Notes: generated by a model from the sequence alone, not told the origin. Positions 13,501-28,500 are shown, counted from the stretch's first letter. The stretch is 64,000 bases of DNA from Opisthorchis felineus (GCA_004794785.1 SJOL01010254.1:145812-209811), one strand, 5' to 3'. Program-made: numbers and translations.

Positions 13501-16500
13501 AACTATATGTTGCTGTTATGGACAGGAAATACTCTAGTCAAGAATTAAACACAGACTAATTTTCGATTCCTCGCAAATCATTTTTTTAAAATCTGATTTA
13601 TGCTTGAAGTAACGGGGTTCCTCTAGTAATTAACGCATTTTCGGTGTTTCCTTTATCTGCAACACGTGGGCTACTTAGCCCTCTCTCCTCACTTGGGTCC
13701 TCACTCATCTTAAGTACACACTAAAAAAGCTCACAAAAAGCAATCAAAAAGCTATACCCCTTGAGTAAGACTGTTTTGTTGCTTACTATGCTTTGCAATA
13801 TGTTGAGAAATTTTAAAACCACATGAAGTTTGTGTTTTGAACTTCATAAGAATCCATAACAAAAAACAACATTTCGACATGCCAAGCTTATAAGCAGAAC
13901 CCTAAAAACACGTGTTGCAAAGCCCAAGGTTCCGTACGTCTTCCCCAGTACCAACTAACAGTGAGATATCGAATGAGAATGGGACTGAACTCTCTTCTCT
14001 CTTGAACGCATACGTACCAGCCACCAATGGGTTAACCGAGAGCTGGTCATGCCTCCTCTGACTGCATTCACTATGCGTCGTGAAAATGTACGATGAAGCC
14101 ATCTTCTATCCGATTAGACAAAAATATAAGTTCGTCCCCAAGCCGCACACCCAATCAATGATCATAGTGGAAGTGAAAATGAGCATCCATTTCTAACGTA
14201 TCTAGGGTTATCACTTGCTCAGCAAACCCTCAACATGCATAAAATAATGTACCTCGCCAGACTAATTCTTCAAATAGCAGGAGTCTCCTAAAAAGATTTG
14301 GATTCCCTGTATTTACTTCCCTCTGAGATGCTGCTGCATGTTATGAAAGCTAACATGGTTGTTAAAAAACAATACAAAATTACTCTGGTGGCCACAAATG
14401 CTATCAATTTAAGGAACTTTAATTCACTTGTATGACTGTCTTCCTTTTGGAAAGGAAGTCCTTTGGAAAGGACAGTCTTGATGGTGGCTTTTTAGAAGCT
14501 ATCACATCTAACTGGTTACTTGAATGGTAAATTGCATTCCGGAAGTGACCTCGTAGCGGGGGCACTTTTGGTCCGCCCTATGTTGTTGTCTTTCCAGGAG
14601 CAGTAACGTCAACAGTTGTTTCCCCCAGTCGCAGTCTAGTAAGCATCCTAGTCATCCATCCTCACTCTGCCGCACCCACATTCCTTTATGAATTATCCAT
14701 GTACTCAGTACACAAAGTTATATACCCCGGCTTGTTGCAAGTACCATCCATTGCTCAATCATACAAGCTCCTAGAAGTTATAGGGTTGAGTTAGGTACTT
14801 TCTTAGTCTAAATCTACAGTGCCCAGATTGGTCTGTATTCGAAAAATGGAAGTTTTGTCGGCCACCTGGAAACAGTGTAATCACACTCGTTTTGACTCAG
14901 TAGACCTACGAATATTTTCTACAGTTTTGATTTCGAAAACGTTAATTCCCAACTCAAGAAATGTTTCTAATTAATTAATTGTCCATTGTATTGACCGGAT
15001 TTTAGTGCATGCCGAACACTTAATAATAAACTAGGGACATAAACACGCGCGAGAAATAAACAAAAAAGCACGTGAAATCTCCGGTATGGTTGAAAAATAA
15101 GAGCACTTTAATTGCAGACCAGAATATTTTCAGCAAAATTTAAATCTCCGTTGAAACAATTTTGTACTTTGTAGCACACATGAAAAAGGGCCGAGTGCTT
15201 CCGCTGTTCTAGAAGAACAAGTGTTTTTGTATAACAAAGCATGACGAACCTCCGTGACCAGCGAAGCACTGAGGAAATAGTTACCATTGCGTGAATTCGG
15301 TATTTAACCGCGGATCAGTGGAATCTTTATTATGGAAATGTTTCTGTTGTACGCATGCGAAAAAACACCATCCACCTACCCGTGATGGCTAAAAGTACAT
15401 TTTTCTTTTGGTTCCATCCATGCCCGATTTGCGATCTAATGGATAGCCATGTCACCTTTTCTAGGGTTCACCGTGTATGGCTGAGTTCCAGTCGCTAAAC
15501 GACAAAATATTAATGAACGTATGTTCAGAAACTCAGTTCACAAGTTCTGCTTGGCATGACATCCACGTACGCAGTTTGTATTTAAGTGTCTGAGAAAATA
15601 CCTAAGGGTCACTGACACAGCGTGAACAATGATAATTTGAACGAGGTTCACGTTCGGGATTGAAAAATCGAATGGAACTCTTCGTCCAGTGAATCTTTAC
15701 GGTTATCTGTTTGTACATTCCTATATGGGGCAGACAGACCTTGCGCAGTTGATAGTCTAGAGACACTACTGTGCAAGTCTGAGCGTAATGCACAATTTAT
15801 TTAGTAATGCTGAAGATTTATCAATATGTTGGCCGTTAGGTTCTATTTGTTCTCCAACGTAATGTCGTGTGTAATCCAGGTAATCGTTTATTTCTCCGCC
15901 AGTCTGTTTGTTGTTGTTCAGTTTCACTTACCGTATTTTCTTTCCGTCCTATTTGTCTTGTTTTATTCACACTACGTTGAAGGAGAAGAGGGAACAGATC
16001 CATAAAGCAGAACAGGCAGATCGGGAACGTTTGTTGGCTGATATTCATCTGTTGAAAACACAAATTGATTCCAAATCCTCGGTTGTGGACCAATTGCAAT
16101 GTCAATTAGAGACAGTCAGCGCGGAACTAGAACGGACCACAAGGTAGGCCAAGAACAAAAACACAGCGTAGATTTTCCTGAGCTTCCACGTTGTGCATAC
16201 CCTACTTATTTCCTAGTTTTCTAGATTTCCCGCGATTTATGTTTTTTTTACATTGTCAAAGACAAGCTGTCAGCAAATGCAGACACAAATCAATTCATTT
16301 CAATTATTTTGGAGTGTTGTTGATTATTCTTCCTGTGAGCAGGTAACCAAACGCCATAGTTAATCCTTTTGGATGAAAATGGATTATCAATATTTGATTC
16401 CCCTGTAAAGCATTGGAATCCGTTCGTTTTTAGTTCTTGGCAGCCATTCGTGTCCAGCAACTCAGCTGGAGTCCACAGGTTTGAATCTCTCTAGAGACTG

Positions 16501-19500
16501 GTTGCACGCGCAAGGTTGATGAGACCCAAGATGACTGAGACACCTGAGTAGTGCTTCTAGGCTTTGCAGCCTAAACTGAGTTATCTTGGAGGATGAAGAT
16601 CTATAATAAAATATCATGCAATGTTTTACTTCAGGAAGGCACTTTGGGATCTCTAATATCGTTTCAAATGAAACAAGAGGTGGCCTTCATGTGATGAATT
16701 TGCTTAAAGATTACTATAAACCACAGACAGATGAGTTTCAGCTGAGGTGCTTGCCAACACCAACTCAACTTGCAAATGTGTTTATTTCGCCACTTGTATA
16801 ACAAATGTGGTTCAAGTAGAACGTACGATCGGTTATTTCCTGGGATAACACCTATCGGCTGAGTCTCAAGAAGGCAAAAACACACCGTGGCTGTTGGGGT
16901 TTTCCACAATCATCAGTTAAGCGGTTTATGCACATAACAAGTTTATGTGAGCTAATGAACTTCCTGAGTAGCGTGTGCGCTTTGAACAAGAAATTCTCGG
17001 TAAGACACCAAGGGTGGGCTGTACACTGCTTGTTAGGTTGTCCTGAGACAAGGACAACCCGTCGGGAATGATAGAATTGGCCTAATTATTGGGTTATTCC
17101 TTTGTCATTCCTCTCTCCAAGCCTAACTGAGTAGTTCCAAGAAGGGCGAACAACCTTTGGTGGCTTAGCCTTTTGAAATCTTACCATATTTCTTCAATCA
17201 TCCCACCAAAGTCAGTATTCACGTATGGCTATTATCCGCTGCTCCACGAGGACTCACTACCATCCGGCGTTTCGGCGGTATCCAGACCATATGAATAGGT
17301 CAACGCCCTAGGTCAGCATCCCCCGTGAAGACCAAATTGATATGCAAATGAGTGTATCTGTCAAAATCTGTCCAATTTGTTTTGAAGTAGAACATAACGT
17401 TGACGGAAGCGGGACTGCGCCTACCTGATGATCCCCAAGAGGAATGAAGCCGATCGTGGGCTGTCGACAAGCTTTCAGCAACCTTGTGAGCAGTTTTCTC
17501 CATGGAAATACGCTGCAGTATCTCGGATATCTTACCGAGTGGAATATGAAGCGGCCGTTGTGCAGCATATTCAGTTGAAGAATATCATAAACGAGAGACT
17601 GAGTTGGGTCTTTTGTGAAAAGCAAACTGTAATGCTAGTGAGTATATTTGTCGAAAAATGTCAGCACTCTGTTAAACCCTATTTCACACCTAATTAAAAT
17701 ATTCGGGTAAGAAAATTAGTCGGAAGTCCAATATGAGGTCTGTTACGTTCAGTTTAAACTGTGTGCTCGTGTGATGCGGAGCAAATCCAGCAAATTCCAG
17801 CAAGTTGCGAGGCTCACTGGTTGGCCCATTGGTGCAGCGTACCTGAACGTCGTAGTTCTCGCGAAACTTTGTGGTTTGTCACTTACCACAAAGAATCGGT
17901 TAGCTGTCCTAACAACTTATTCGAATGGGAAATTTAACCTCAATGTAAATCAGAGGGAGGCTTCTTCGACCCGGTGGATTGCAGTACGCTGAAGATGATG
18001 GACAGTACATCGTTTCAGTAACTATCATCTGGATTTTAGGAAAATAAAATATTTCCTTGATTTATCCATTTGCTTTCCTTCCAGAGAGAATACTTCATTG
18101 CGGGAACAGTTGAACAAGTTTGCCGTATTGCAGCCACAGCTAGAAAACACCCATCTTTATCACGAAAAGACTGAAAAGCTGTATGCTGAACAAGTGGAGG
18201 CTTCTAGGCAGTCCGGTTCCATACTGCAGTCAGCTGTCCTAAATTCATCGGAACAAATGGTTGGTCTTTACATTGATATGATGTGGCATAGATGGTAAAG
18301 TTCATTTATGGTAGCCCAACGTATCGCTCCAAACGTGTTTCGTATTAAAAATTTGGTGAAATGTTCAAAACTCCTTGAGTGTATCAAATTCATCCGTGTT
18401 CTTCATTCATGTTATTCCAAAAAGTATTCTCGAATCCAAAAAATTCCTGTGCTTCCTTATCCAGGATGATTAAGTCATTGTCGGAACAAAACAGTTTTGT
18501 TTTTGCTTCCGTTCTATTTACCCCCTAGATCTGCCTTGCACTTGAGTTAAAAAAACTGCATTCGGACTAGGCAGTGATCTTGATGCAAAATCAATGACGT
18601 CTTTTAGCGAACGGCATAATGTACCAAACACAACCCACTTACATTCATTACAGTATTACATTACATTAGTATTACAGTATTTACAAAACTTGGACATTTT
18701 AAAAATTAGAGTTTCACTCCGCACTTGATACCGATTAAACACTAGGTTGGAAAGACAATATTTGAAATCACAACGCTCAAGATCTTGTACTCAGGTTAAT
18801 TTTGTCCCAGCTTTTCATTTCATGTGTATGTTAGGATTGCTGTGTATACATTTGGTTACCAAGATTTAGTACTTTCCATTAAGGTCCTGATTACAAATAA
18901 ATTTCAGCGTCCTGGTCTTGTATGCACTTCACAGATCACAATTCGAGCACATAAGTCAGAGACAATCAAAGGAAATATTCAAAACTAAACTACATTTGGT
19001 TGATTCCCACAGCTACTTCGCGCCAGTCTCCATCATGTCCATTCTGAGCAGCTTTCACTTTAAAAACTGTTGGGCCTACTTTACTTTACTTTGTTGCAAC
19101 TGACTTTTATAGAAAACTAAGCAGTCTCTACGAATATTACGTACTTCGGTCGTCTGTTCAGGATAATCTAGGACTGGGTCTGTGCAATTTATATTTTAGC
19201 GTCGAACAAATTAGGCAAAATGAAAAAAAAACAATGGTAACGTCCGTTTCGGGGTTAGGCAACCAGTTCTTCGTTTGACCCTACAGCTTAACAGGCCAAT
19301 CAACTCTGACACAGGCCTGAACTGAGGACGTTCGCCAATAGTTCGTCTTCTGGATGATGGAGAAGTTTACTGAATATGTGCAAACAGTTTAACATACACC
19401 GGCAGTATTGTCGGACTGCTAAGGCACCAGCGTACCTCCGGTTTTATTACATTCTTGAATCGAGGCGGCCAGTTCTCGCATATACCAATAGTACGGGAAA

Positions 19501-22500
19501 CTAAGTAGACACAATGGACCTACATTTCGGTTAAGAGGTAAGTATTCTAACTACATCACCAGGCCTACCGAATATATTTGACTTCCTCCCCTAAACATTT
19601 ACTGAGAGGAGAAGAAGTGGGTAGCTGAGCAATATTTTAGTATTTGTACCTCTCGGGGTAAGGGTTGATTTGGAATATGTTGAAAATGAAATTAGGACTT
19701 TCCTTTTAGATAATTATTTTGTCGGCGTTTGGTGTATCTGGTTTCATACTGTTGCCCGACTCCCCTGATTTTCACTCAATAAAATGATGCTATATGCGAG
19801 CGATTGTTTGCAAAATTTGTGCCAAGCAATTCTTGTGATTAGACCGTTTGGCAACATCACAGTGGTATCCCAAACAGTGAAAACTCTCTAACCAATTGCT
19901 CGGAACGAACGTCCGATGCTGTACATCCAAGCAGTCGTTGACTGCTTGATTCCAATCTCGAGGACAGTTTTCTGGACCACATTTCCTCAGTAATCATTCT
20001 TCCTTTTTGCCTCTCCTTGGTAATTGAAGTGGGCCGTCTGACTCAATGCTAATCCGAACATAATCGATAGCATACTCCAAGCTCACGTGGCCAGGCACTT
20101 CACCAGTGGAATCGCCGTTCACCTCATCGATACAGACTACCAGGTGAACTTATTGGAATCGTTCATAGTGGTTGACTCGGCGTCAGAAGTCATTCTTTTG
20201 CCGAAAACCACCTGAGACGAAGGTTATTCGGTCATATATCGTACACCTAGCTTGTGTAGTTCTCAAGCGTGTCACAATTCACTATTCATAGAACTGAAAA
20301 GACTGGATGGATTGTATCGCTTCAAATCAATGTTCGTGCTTCGGTCACAGTCTAACTGCACACTTGAATAGACTGTATCGATAACACTTATCAACAAATG
20401 CGTGCTGTTGGCTAGATGAGAATGAACGAAACCCTGCGCTCCCGGTTATGGTTTGCAAGGAAGTGAAAGAAGTATAGAAACGAAGTTAACAGAATTCACA
20501 AAGTGCTCTGGTCTCCAGGTTAACAGTTGTCCTAAGATTGTACTCGGAATCCTTGACGTTCACAAGCTTATCAGACGTCGTTTCATCACAGAACATAACG
20601 CACATAGCACTCTGCAGTTTCAATGGTTCTCCAACAGCTGTCCAAAGTGTTACTAGCACAGGCTGTAAGGTGCGTTGGACGCATGTTTTCAACTTTGGCT
20701 GGTCACTCTCCAGGTCATGAAGGTAGCGAACGCTGTAGGTTGTTTTCATTGCTCAAAATGTTCGAACAAGTGGGTCGTCGGAATGGCCTAATAAATGTGA
20801 CACTATCTTCAAAGCCTGTGGTAGTTTTTAGATGGAAATTGTCAGTGGATGATGAGGGTACCCGCGTCTGACCTAGTATCTTGTGCTGCACCATGTTATA
20901 CTCCGCTATGTTGAGCTCATTGTCCCACCGATAAGATCCCTCATTTTGCTGAGAGCGACTTGGAGGCGCCCGACAGCATTGTACTGCTTAGGGATTTTTG
21001 CGTCGTTTGAATGTCATGACAGAGTAGAAATAACCAGGCTTGTGGACTCGATTCATCGAAAGGTTTTGCGAATATCCGCATCCGGAAGCTTCAACTGAGC
21101 AACCCATTGTGAGTAATAGTCAGCTAATTAGGAAGCGAGCAGTAAACAGCCATCTTGACATGAATGTGCTGCAAAATAATACAAATGCTTGTCACAGTCA
21201 ATCACGCAAAATGGGTACAGAAAAGTGAAACCTTTTAATTAGATCCTAGTAAAAAAACACGTTTAGAAATTAGGAATAGTTACACACGGGGTTAGGATTC
21301 AGAGAGATTATCTCACATCAACCTGGTCAAATATCATCGACGAGCAATCACGTCAACGCGGATGCCTACGATTTTCTCCTGATGGTGTGACGGTATGTTT
21401 TAAAAATAAATCGGCCGTAATAAATAAGTGTCAGGAACGACGTGACAACAATTCCGGTCTTTTGCGCAGCTAACTTACTCCAGTCCTTCCATGGTGTCGG
21501 ATCAGCTGTACAGAGTCAACTCCGCCAATTGAAAGGAAGGGTACACATGAGAGCTTGGTGGATTCAACGTTTGCTTTCAAGATCCTTCAAATGGAACCTC
21601 AGGGTTCGAAATAACAGGTGAAGGGCAGAATCAAACATTTACTGGCATAACCGATACGTCGGAAGTGCATACGGTCATAACATCCGAAAGGTAAACGCTC
21701 TAGCTGTCTTAAAAATATGGGCGTAATACAAATAGACATCAAATAGGCCTCCAGCGAGAGACCGCGGATCATGAGACAAGTGTTTGATAAATGGCTAGTT
21801 TTGACAATTAACTTGGAAAATCAAGAGATAATCTTAATTCTATGGCAACTGCCTTTGAACCTCAGTTTCTTCTCTTACCACCAAAATTCTTAGCCAAGTT
21901 ACCGCCGGGTGAACGAGCAAATCATCCAAGCCGAACAATGCCAATGTAGAAAAACGAAATTGCTGTACAAGGTAGAAAATTCTAGCGACCACTAAGTGCT
22001 TTTAGCCGACTGATTCGGTGAGTATTTTTGGTACGGCTTTCAGATCCATATTGTGGTTTAGGCAGTTTGGGACAACAGTATACCGAAAACATCATAAACG
22101 TGAGATTCATTTGGGTTCTAGGTGCGTCTCGCAAAACCAAATTTGTTTGCAAATGAGTGTATTTCGCTTATTTCGTGCAATTTGGGTTCAAGCAGAACAC
22201 AAGGTTGACGGAAACTGGAGGACTGCGCCTACCTGATGAGCCCAAAAAAGGGCGAAATCGGTCGTTGGCTGTCGAAGGATTTTCAGCAGCCTTATGAGTA
22301 GTGTATTACGTCTATAACGAGTACTCTTTAAAATTACGTTCCTTAATGTTATGGTGTCAAAGGGCTTACTGGTGACAGAAGTACGAGAAGTGAGAACGAC
22401 GCCAGTGGAGAAACCTCTGCATTACCGCAGCCATGAAATGCACTTGATCGTGTCAACATAGGCAATTTAGCGCAAAATCACTAGCTTAGCTGAAGGATAT

Positions 22501-25500
22501 GATGGATGAACTTGAAAACAAGTGAAGAACGCTCCGAAGCAACTGTGGTCAGTAGGGACGTTACTAGTCAATGGTGCAATGGTTATACTCCCGAATATTC
22601 AATGAGCCCTGTTCAGTAGATTCGAATATATAGACTCCGTTTTCTCGGCAAATCACTTTGGGGTTTTAGACGAATAGAAAAGTTAACACAGCTGAAATAC
22701 AGATATGGGAAAAGACTGTATGTTGCTATAAGCCCTGATCTTTCTGAGTGAATTCCACTCCCACAGAATTCTTCGCATAAGTTAACGCTTTTATTCGGCA
22801 TCAAATTTTCTGTCTAGAGTGGAACCACTGTTAATTGACCGAGGGGCCCTGAGTCAGAAGTGAGTGAGTCTCTTTCGCTAACTGAACTGCCGCTATAAAA
22901 ATATACAGAATTCATAAAAGAAACTCTTTTCTACTGACAGGACGCTGTTAGAGTTTCCGCAATCTCCCTATATCATTCGTTGGCAGGATTCGGATGCGCA
23001 TAACCGTATTACGAATGACAGAATAAAATACCTGGAACAAGAACTGCTTGATCGCGGATTAACCAGCCTAGCCAAACTGAAAATGGATGAAGACATTCAA
23101 CATGATCGCCTGCGGTTGATTCAAGAGAATCTCGCACAAAAGTCTGAATTGGAAGCTGCGCGCGAAGAAGTTCCCAAACTGAAGGTGATTATTCTCGAGC
23201 TTTATGTTTGCCTAATGGGTTATTATCGTAACAACAACGTGACAACGTAAGTGTATAGGTATAACAGTGCACAGCCAATTTCTCATTCGCGATAGTCAGA
23301 GAGACAGCATGGTGTACGTGATAATCGCAAAGGAGTTAACAGAAGATTATTTTGCTGACAAAGTCAAACAAGGAATCGTTTATGTATTGCACGACTTACA
23401 ACCTCTTAACGAAATCTTTATGAACATTTTATCGGCCTGTGACCATAAATTTTCTAGCTGTACGCTGGAAAATAGGCAGAGACTAGTTATAGCTGATACT
23501 TTCAGGCCAGCCAACATGGCGACGTAAGTGCATTTTGCTTTCTGTTTATTGAAGTAAGCCTCATTCCATCGGATGTTCGCTCTGTTAGGTGATTGACCCA
23601 CAGGCATTGTCAGTAGCCTTCAATTGCTAAGTTTTTGGTACTACTCAATAACTGTCTGATAAATGTAGGCGAGAAGGAGATTTGGAAATCTGAGTATGGC
23701 CCCAAGTACATTGTGTAAACGAGGCTCGAACCCGCGACATTTTACTTACCAGGAGAGTGCTCTAACAACTGGCTTACAGTGGATGCACCCCAGGTGTACA
23801 TTTGGCTTACATATTGATTGGCCAAACCTGTACCTGATTGACAACAGATGACATCTGTTGTTGACATTAATGAGCTCCTTATAGCGGATCAGATGTTGCC
23901 CCAATACTCAAATGACAGTGGTTTCCAGTCGATGTAGGGGAGAAGAGACCTGGATCTAATTTGGAAGTATATCGTCTTGGGTGCATGTTTGAAAAAACTG
24001 CGGCTTCAATGACTAAAAACATGTAGTTTCGATCAACGTCTGCTCGCTTTAGACGAATGTACCATTCGAGGAAAATATATACATAGTGCGTGAACATACA
24101 CATAGGTGCTTTTCCAGCCGATAATCCCAAATACTAAAGTTGGGCAGCAGCATATACAGTCTTCTCTTAGTAGAATTCCATCTGAACAGATTGAGGGTAA
24201 TGGGAAGCCCACTCGCTTCACTGCTTACTGCTATACTTGTGCGTCATCTACAAAATGCTAAACTCCATGAACCGATATGTTGACGGCATTTCGTTGCTGT
24301 TGCATTGGTTGAACCGGCTAACAGTCTGCTTGAATTATCAAACCGTTGTCATGCTAATATTTAGTTCACGAACACGAAATTGAAGGGACACTTCACTTTT
24401 TCGGGGTGCATCTAAAGAAAAGAGGAGATGGAACCCTCCGTGCTCCGCAAGCCAACATGGACAGGTTAGCATCTGAATTTCAAAAGTTATTGTCTGTAAA
24501 CTATCAACAGCCAGATCTTCGCATCTGCTTACCAGAGTATGGCGAATTTCCCTTGAGGAATTGCTAGATGATGGAATTAGTTGCATTTAGTCCGTCAGTA
24601 AGGTGAACACATTGAGGAAAAAGAGATCTCTTTGGTCTCCAAGAAGAAAGTATCTGATACGCTGGCATTCAATGGTATCGAGAACGAGAGACCTCTCCAA
24701 CGTCCCATAAGGCGTATAACAAAGCCTACATCTCACTTATCTTCGTTTGTAATTCTGCACAAAAGTGGACGCCTGTCCGATCCTAATTTATTTAAGCCCG
24801 AAACTCACGTTAACTCTAGCGTATTTATCACTTTCAATGTGTTTGTGTTAGCAGTTACATACAGCAAACTGAGTGGAGGGTGTCAACGAGGATTTCTGAT
24901 CAAATTCCTAAAGTTCGTGTATTATGTGGGACGAAACTGCCAGCACACTCGATCGCACGTCACTGAAAGGTCATAAACCCACAGCTTCTTGGCTTTTCAG
25001 CATAGATTAGCTTCACTTACAGTATGAAATTTCCCCAAAAATTTCCTAATCTCTTCACACTACCAATAAACCGACAGCTCCATTATTACGTTTATAATCT
25101 AACCTGTGGAATTTGGCTAACCTTAAAAAGCTTCTAAATGCAGAGTTACCCCCTGGTTTTCCAGGTATTGAATGAAGTGGATGTTTGTGTTGGCCTCAAG
25201 CAGACCTAGCAGATGACGTATATAGTGGAACGTCCCGTGTTAACTACGATTGCAGACGGTTGATAGATTCTTGCATTTATTATGCTATCAAAGAATTCAT
25301 ACCTTCAAACCTTTGCTTGGACAACAGTTGTTTGCACTCATGGAGAGTTTAATCAGTACGAAATAAGTTCGTTCTCTGTTTCTAGTGACATCCTGAGATT
25401 TCTGGAACGCGTGTAAAACCTACAGTTACGCTTACGACATTGGACTGAACGAATTGATTGCAATGAGCCCATCAAAACTTCAAAGTCCAGTACTGCTTGT

Positions 25501-28500
25501 ACGCAACGGCCAGAACATTGTCACCCCTCATTCTAAAAGTACTTTATAGCTAGGCATCACATTTACAACTGATAGGCTAGTCATGTCTATGACGGGATCA
25601 GCTCCTTCAGAGGACGGAATCCGCTTGTCTTGCTCAACGTCGTAATAGCGAGGGGTTGTGAAAAGGTGTCTCAATCAAATGTGACATTCCCTGGTAGATA
25701 CTGCTGATATGGTTGATGAGTATTCCTAAAATCCATCATTGGCTTTGTCATTCTTGAGGATCAGACCTAATCAGCTGATTTCCTTGAAGATAATTTCTTA
25801 GTTGGATCTCAAATTGGATGTATATAAAGCCAAAAGGTTGAACGAATGGAACAGATTCAAACTTCGTTCTATGGTTAGGCTTTTCACACAAAACACTCGC
25901 CATGAAACAAAACTCCATGGGTTAGAGGCCTGAAGATGGTCGAGACAGATTCTACAGTAGGTTGGTTCAGTTGTATCGGTATATTAGTCTCCGCCATTCG
26001 AACAGGTAAAAGAGCTGAATAAATGTGACATGATCTTTAGAAACCTCGACGAAGGTAGGAAAGTCTATAGCTTCGAACTTATTTGTTGGCAAACGCGAAC
26101 CAAACGGTAACAAGATACTGGACACGGAAGTAAACATCTCATCTGCACAGAGTTTTTAAAAAGTGGATATTCTTAGGCGTTCTCTCGAACTCTCCTGGAC
26201 TTTCTTTGAATATTAAACAATTATAAACGAATACTGAACGGCGGTTCCATAATTTCTGTAGTAACCTTCACATTCCGTCAGTTTCAGCAGAGAAGACCGG
26301 ACATCGGACAATAGACTAATTGCATGTTCCATCAGCAGTATAAACCGTTACACCGGTATATTAGTATCTGTCGTTCGAATAAGTAAAAGAGCCGAATAAA
26401 TATCACATGAGTTTTAGAAACCTCGATGTCTCGTCAGTCTGTTACAAGTATTTTGCCCCTAATTCTAATGCTCCTCTTGCTTTGGTGTTTACCTTCCCCC
26501 TGTGCATCATTTCTGTCGACAGAAACGCGTGAATGAACTACAAACACTGGTGGATAAATTAAAAAATCAGAAGAATGATGGTGAAATGGTGGGAAATCCA
26601 GATGAATCCATGAGAAACCTGGACAATATCACTGACAGCAGCGCTCGAAAAGTAAGTGACAGAGAATTACTACAAATTTCATGAACAGAGAGTTGGTTAG
26701 AGGGAAGGGATACACACAGTTAAATTTAGATTAAATTATTGTGTTTTCCGTCAGACCTTGGGAAAATCATTTTTGCCGCTTCGCCAGCTTATTGGACAAC
26801 CATGCACATTTTGTATGCTTCTCGCAGTCACCCAAAAACTGTCTGGCCTGTTGCACTCCATGAGCCCCAGCGTGGTCCATCATTCGTCTGACTTCATCCA
26901 TTGTCAGTCCTTCGGTTTCTGCATGCTGCTTCAAATGTGCCACAACCAAATTGTAGTTGGCCAGCGGGTGTCCATTTTTTGCAGCCTTTCGCAGCCAATA
27001 CACAGCTTCTTGGATTTCATCATCGGTTTGTGCTCCTTGTAACAAATGTTGACTCAACAAATTTTGTGCTTGCTGCGGACAAGAGGCAGAGGAAAACTGA
27101 AGTCGATAAGACAGGAGAATAAAGTGAAGTTGAGGCGAACTGCTAGAACGAACTCATGAGGTTTGCATGTCGAGGGTGAAAAACTTTTCACCCTAGGGGC
27201 AAGTTTGCCAGATAAAGGAGAGAGTAGACACTAGGTAGTTGGTAAAGCTGAAGGTTTGCCCGAAAAGTGTTAGACTTGCTTTCACATGCATTCGAGTATA
27301 AAGTAAAAACCAAGGTGTCCTGCACAGTTCCCTACTTAGGCTTCTGATTTTCCATTAGCGTTTGCTGGTTATCGGCTTCCGAAGTTTTTTCAACCTAAAT
27401 TTCGGATTGGGTAGGTTGTTTCCAAATACTCTCCATGGACTCGCTTAAAGGGTATTGCTCCATCCTAATGCTGAAGACATCCTCATGCACTACATATCTT
27501 CACCGAGTGCAACAGGATATGAGCATCTTAGATTTTGGTAATCTCACACTTTGTTCCATTCCTACGTCCATCACCTCCAGCTGGCATTTATACGACGGCA
27601 AACACTACTCTGAACCCCGTCTCTCCGTCGCAGTCAAAAACAACAGTATCTCATCCCTTATCTTTTCGCTCTGACCGCCAACTAATGATCCCGGCTGTCG
27701 AAAATGAACTTGTCTTACCCTCATTCATTCTCATAAAGTTTCGGTTACATTTCTCATTTACCCTGTCAACAGTTCAAACTTCTTGAGCTCGAAACAGTCT
27801 TCGTATCCTCTGGTCTGATTGGCTGTCACTATACCTATCAAAAGTTGACTTGCTTTTCAGTTTACTTCCCTACATGAAGCCTCGTCGCAACAGGCACCCT
27901 CATCTCCCGTAATCGATCATAGTGAGCAGTGAAAATTTTCTCTTTGCTGTGTCCACTTGAACCCAACATTCACCCTGGGTTGGCACGCCACAACTCCTTT
28001 GTTATTCAACCTACCTGCCCTTCATTTGGCTTGCACTGATTATTTCTTTGGGATACAGTGTGATTTCAACAACTTGTGCTGTCAGCCGAACTTGGTGCAC
28101 GTAACATGAAACCCAGCTAAGAAAGTCCTTAATTCCTTAACTGTTTGTCAATGTTCCAAGTAAAATCACATCCAAGACTCACCGTTGACCCCAGCTTAGC
28201 ATAGAACCGAGTAATATTCAGGTGCAGCTCATCAGTGTAGATGTAAGCGAGAACCGCACCGGACAGAGCAGCAACAACTAACGTCACTTCAATCAAAACT
28301 GTCGTCCAGCTTCCTGGTTTCTTACGCCTTGCAAAGTTCACTCGATCCACATAGGGCACATAAACCGAAGAATCGTTTCTTCTGAAAGAATCAGAAGAAG
28401 GTCCATAGAGAGAAATGTTTGACGGCAAAGCCTTTGTTGACGATGCCTTCCTATGCCTGATTCCATCACTGAAATAGTTCTGCATGGTCATCTTTCCCCA

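Larger units (their letters stand above)
18295..22940. other. Long CEP290-like intron
   Basis: Holds the hammerhead-ribozyme repeat at 22.1-22.3 kb and a diverged dispersed-repeat copy near 20.76 kb. The rest shows no exon-like segment with splice signals and matching phase. Confidence 0.5.

Noticed and set aside
15922..15982. Hydrophobic extension ([20 protein letters not shown]) before the exon at 15983, using the good acceptor at 15921
   Set aside because: Phase-compatible, but it would insert a hydrophobic stretch in the middle of a coiled coil; a polypyrimidine tract explains the composition better.
17308..17625. 105-codon minus-strand frame and 17428-17697 plus-strand frame
   Set aside because: Both lie in the ribozyme repeat and are explained by it.
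23267..23527. 86-codon frame just after the 22941 exon, ending near a GTAAGT
   Set aside because: The exon at 22941 already connects in phase to 26523; the frame contains no heptads and lies in repeat-like sequence.
23718..23795. Functional tRNA gene on the minus strand
   Set aside because: A- and B-box-like motifs are present, but the acceptor and anticodon stems do not close, so a SINE or decayed tRNA is more likely.
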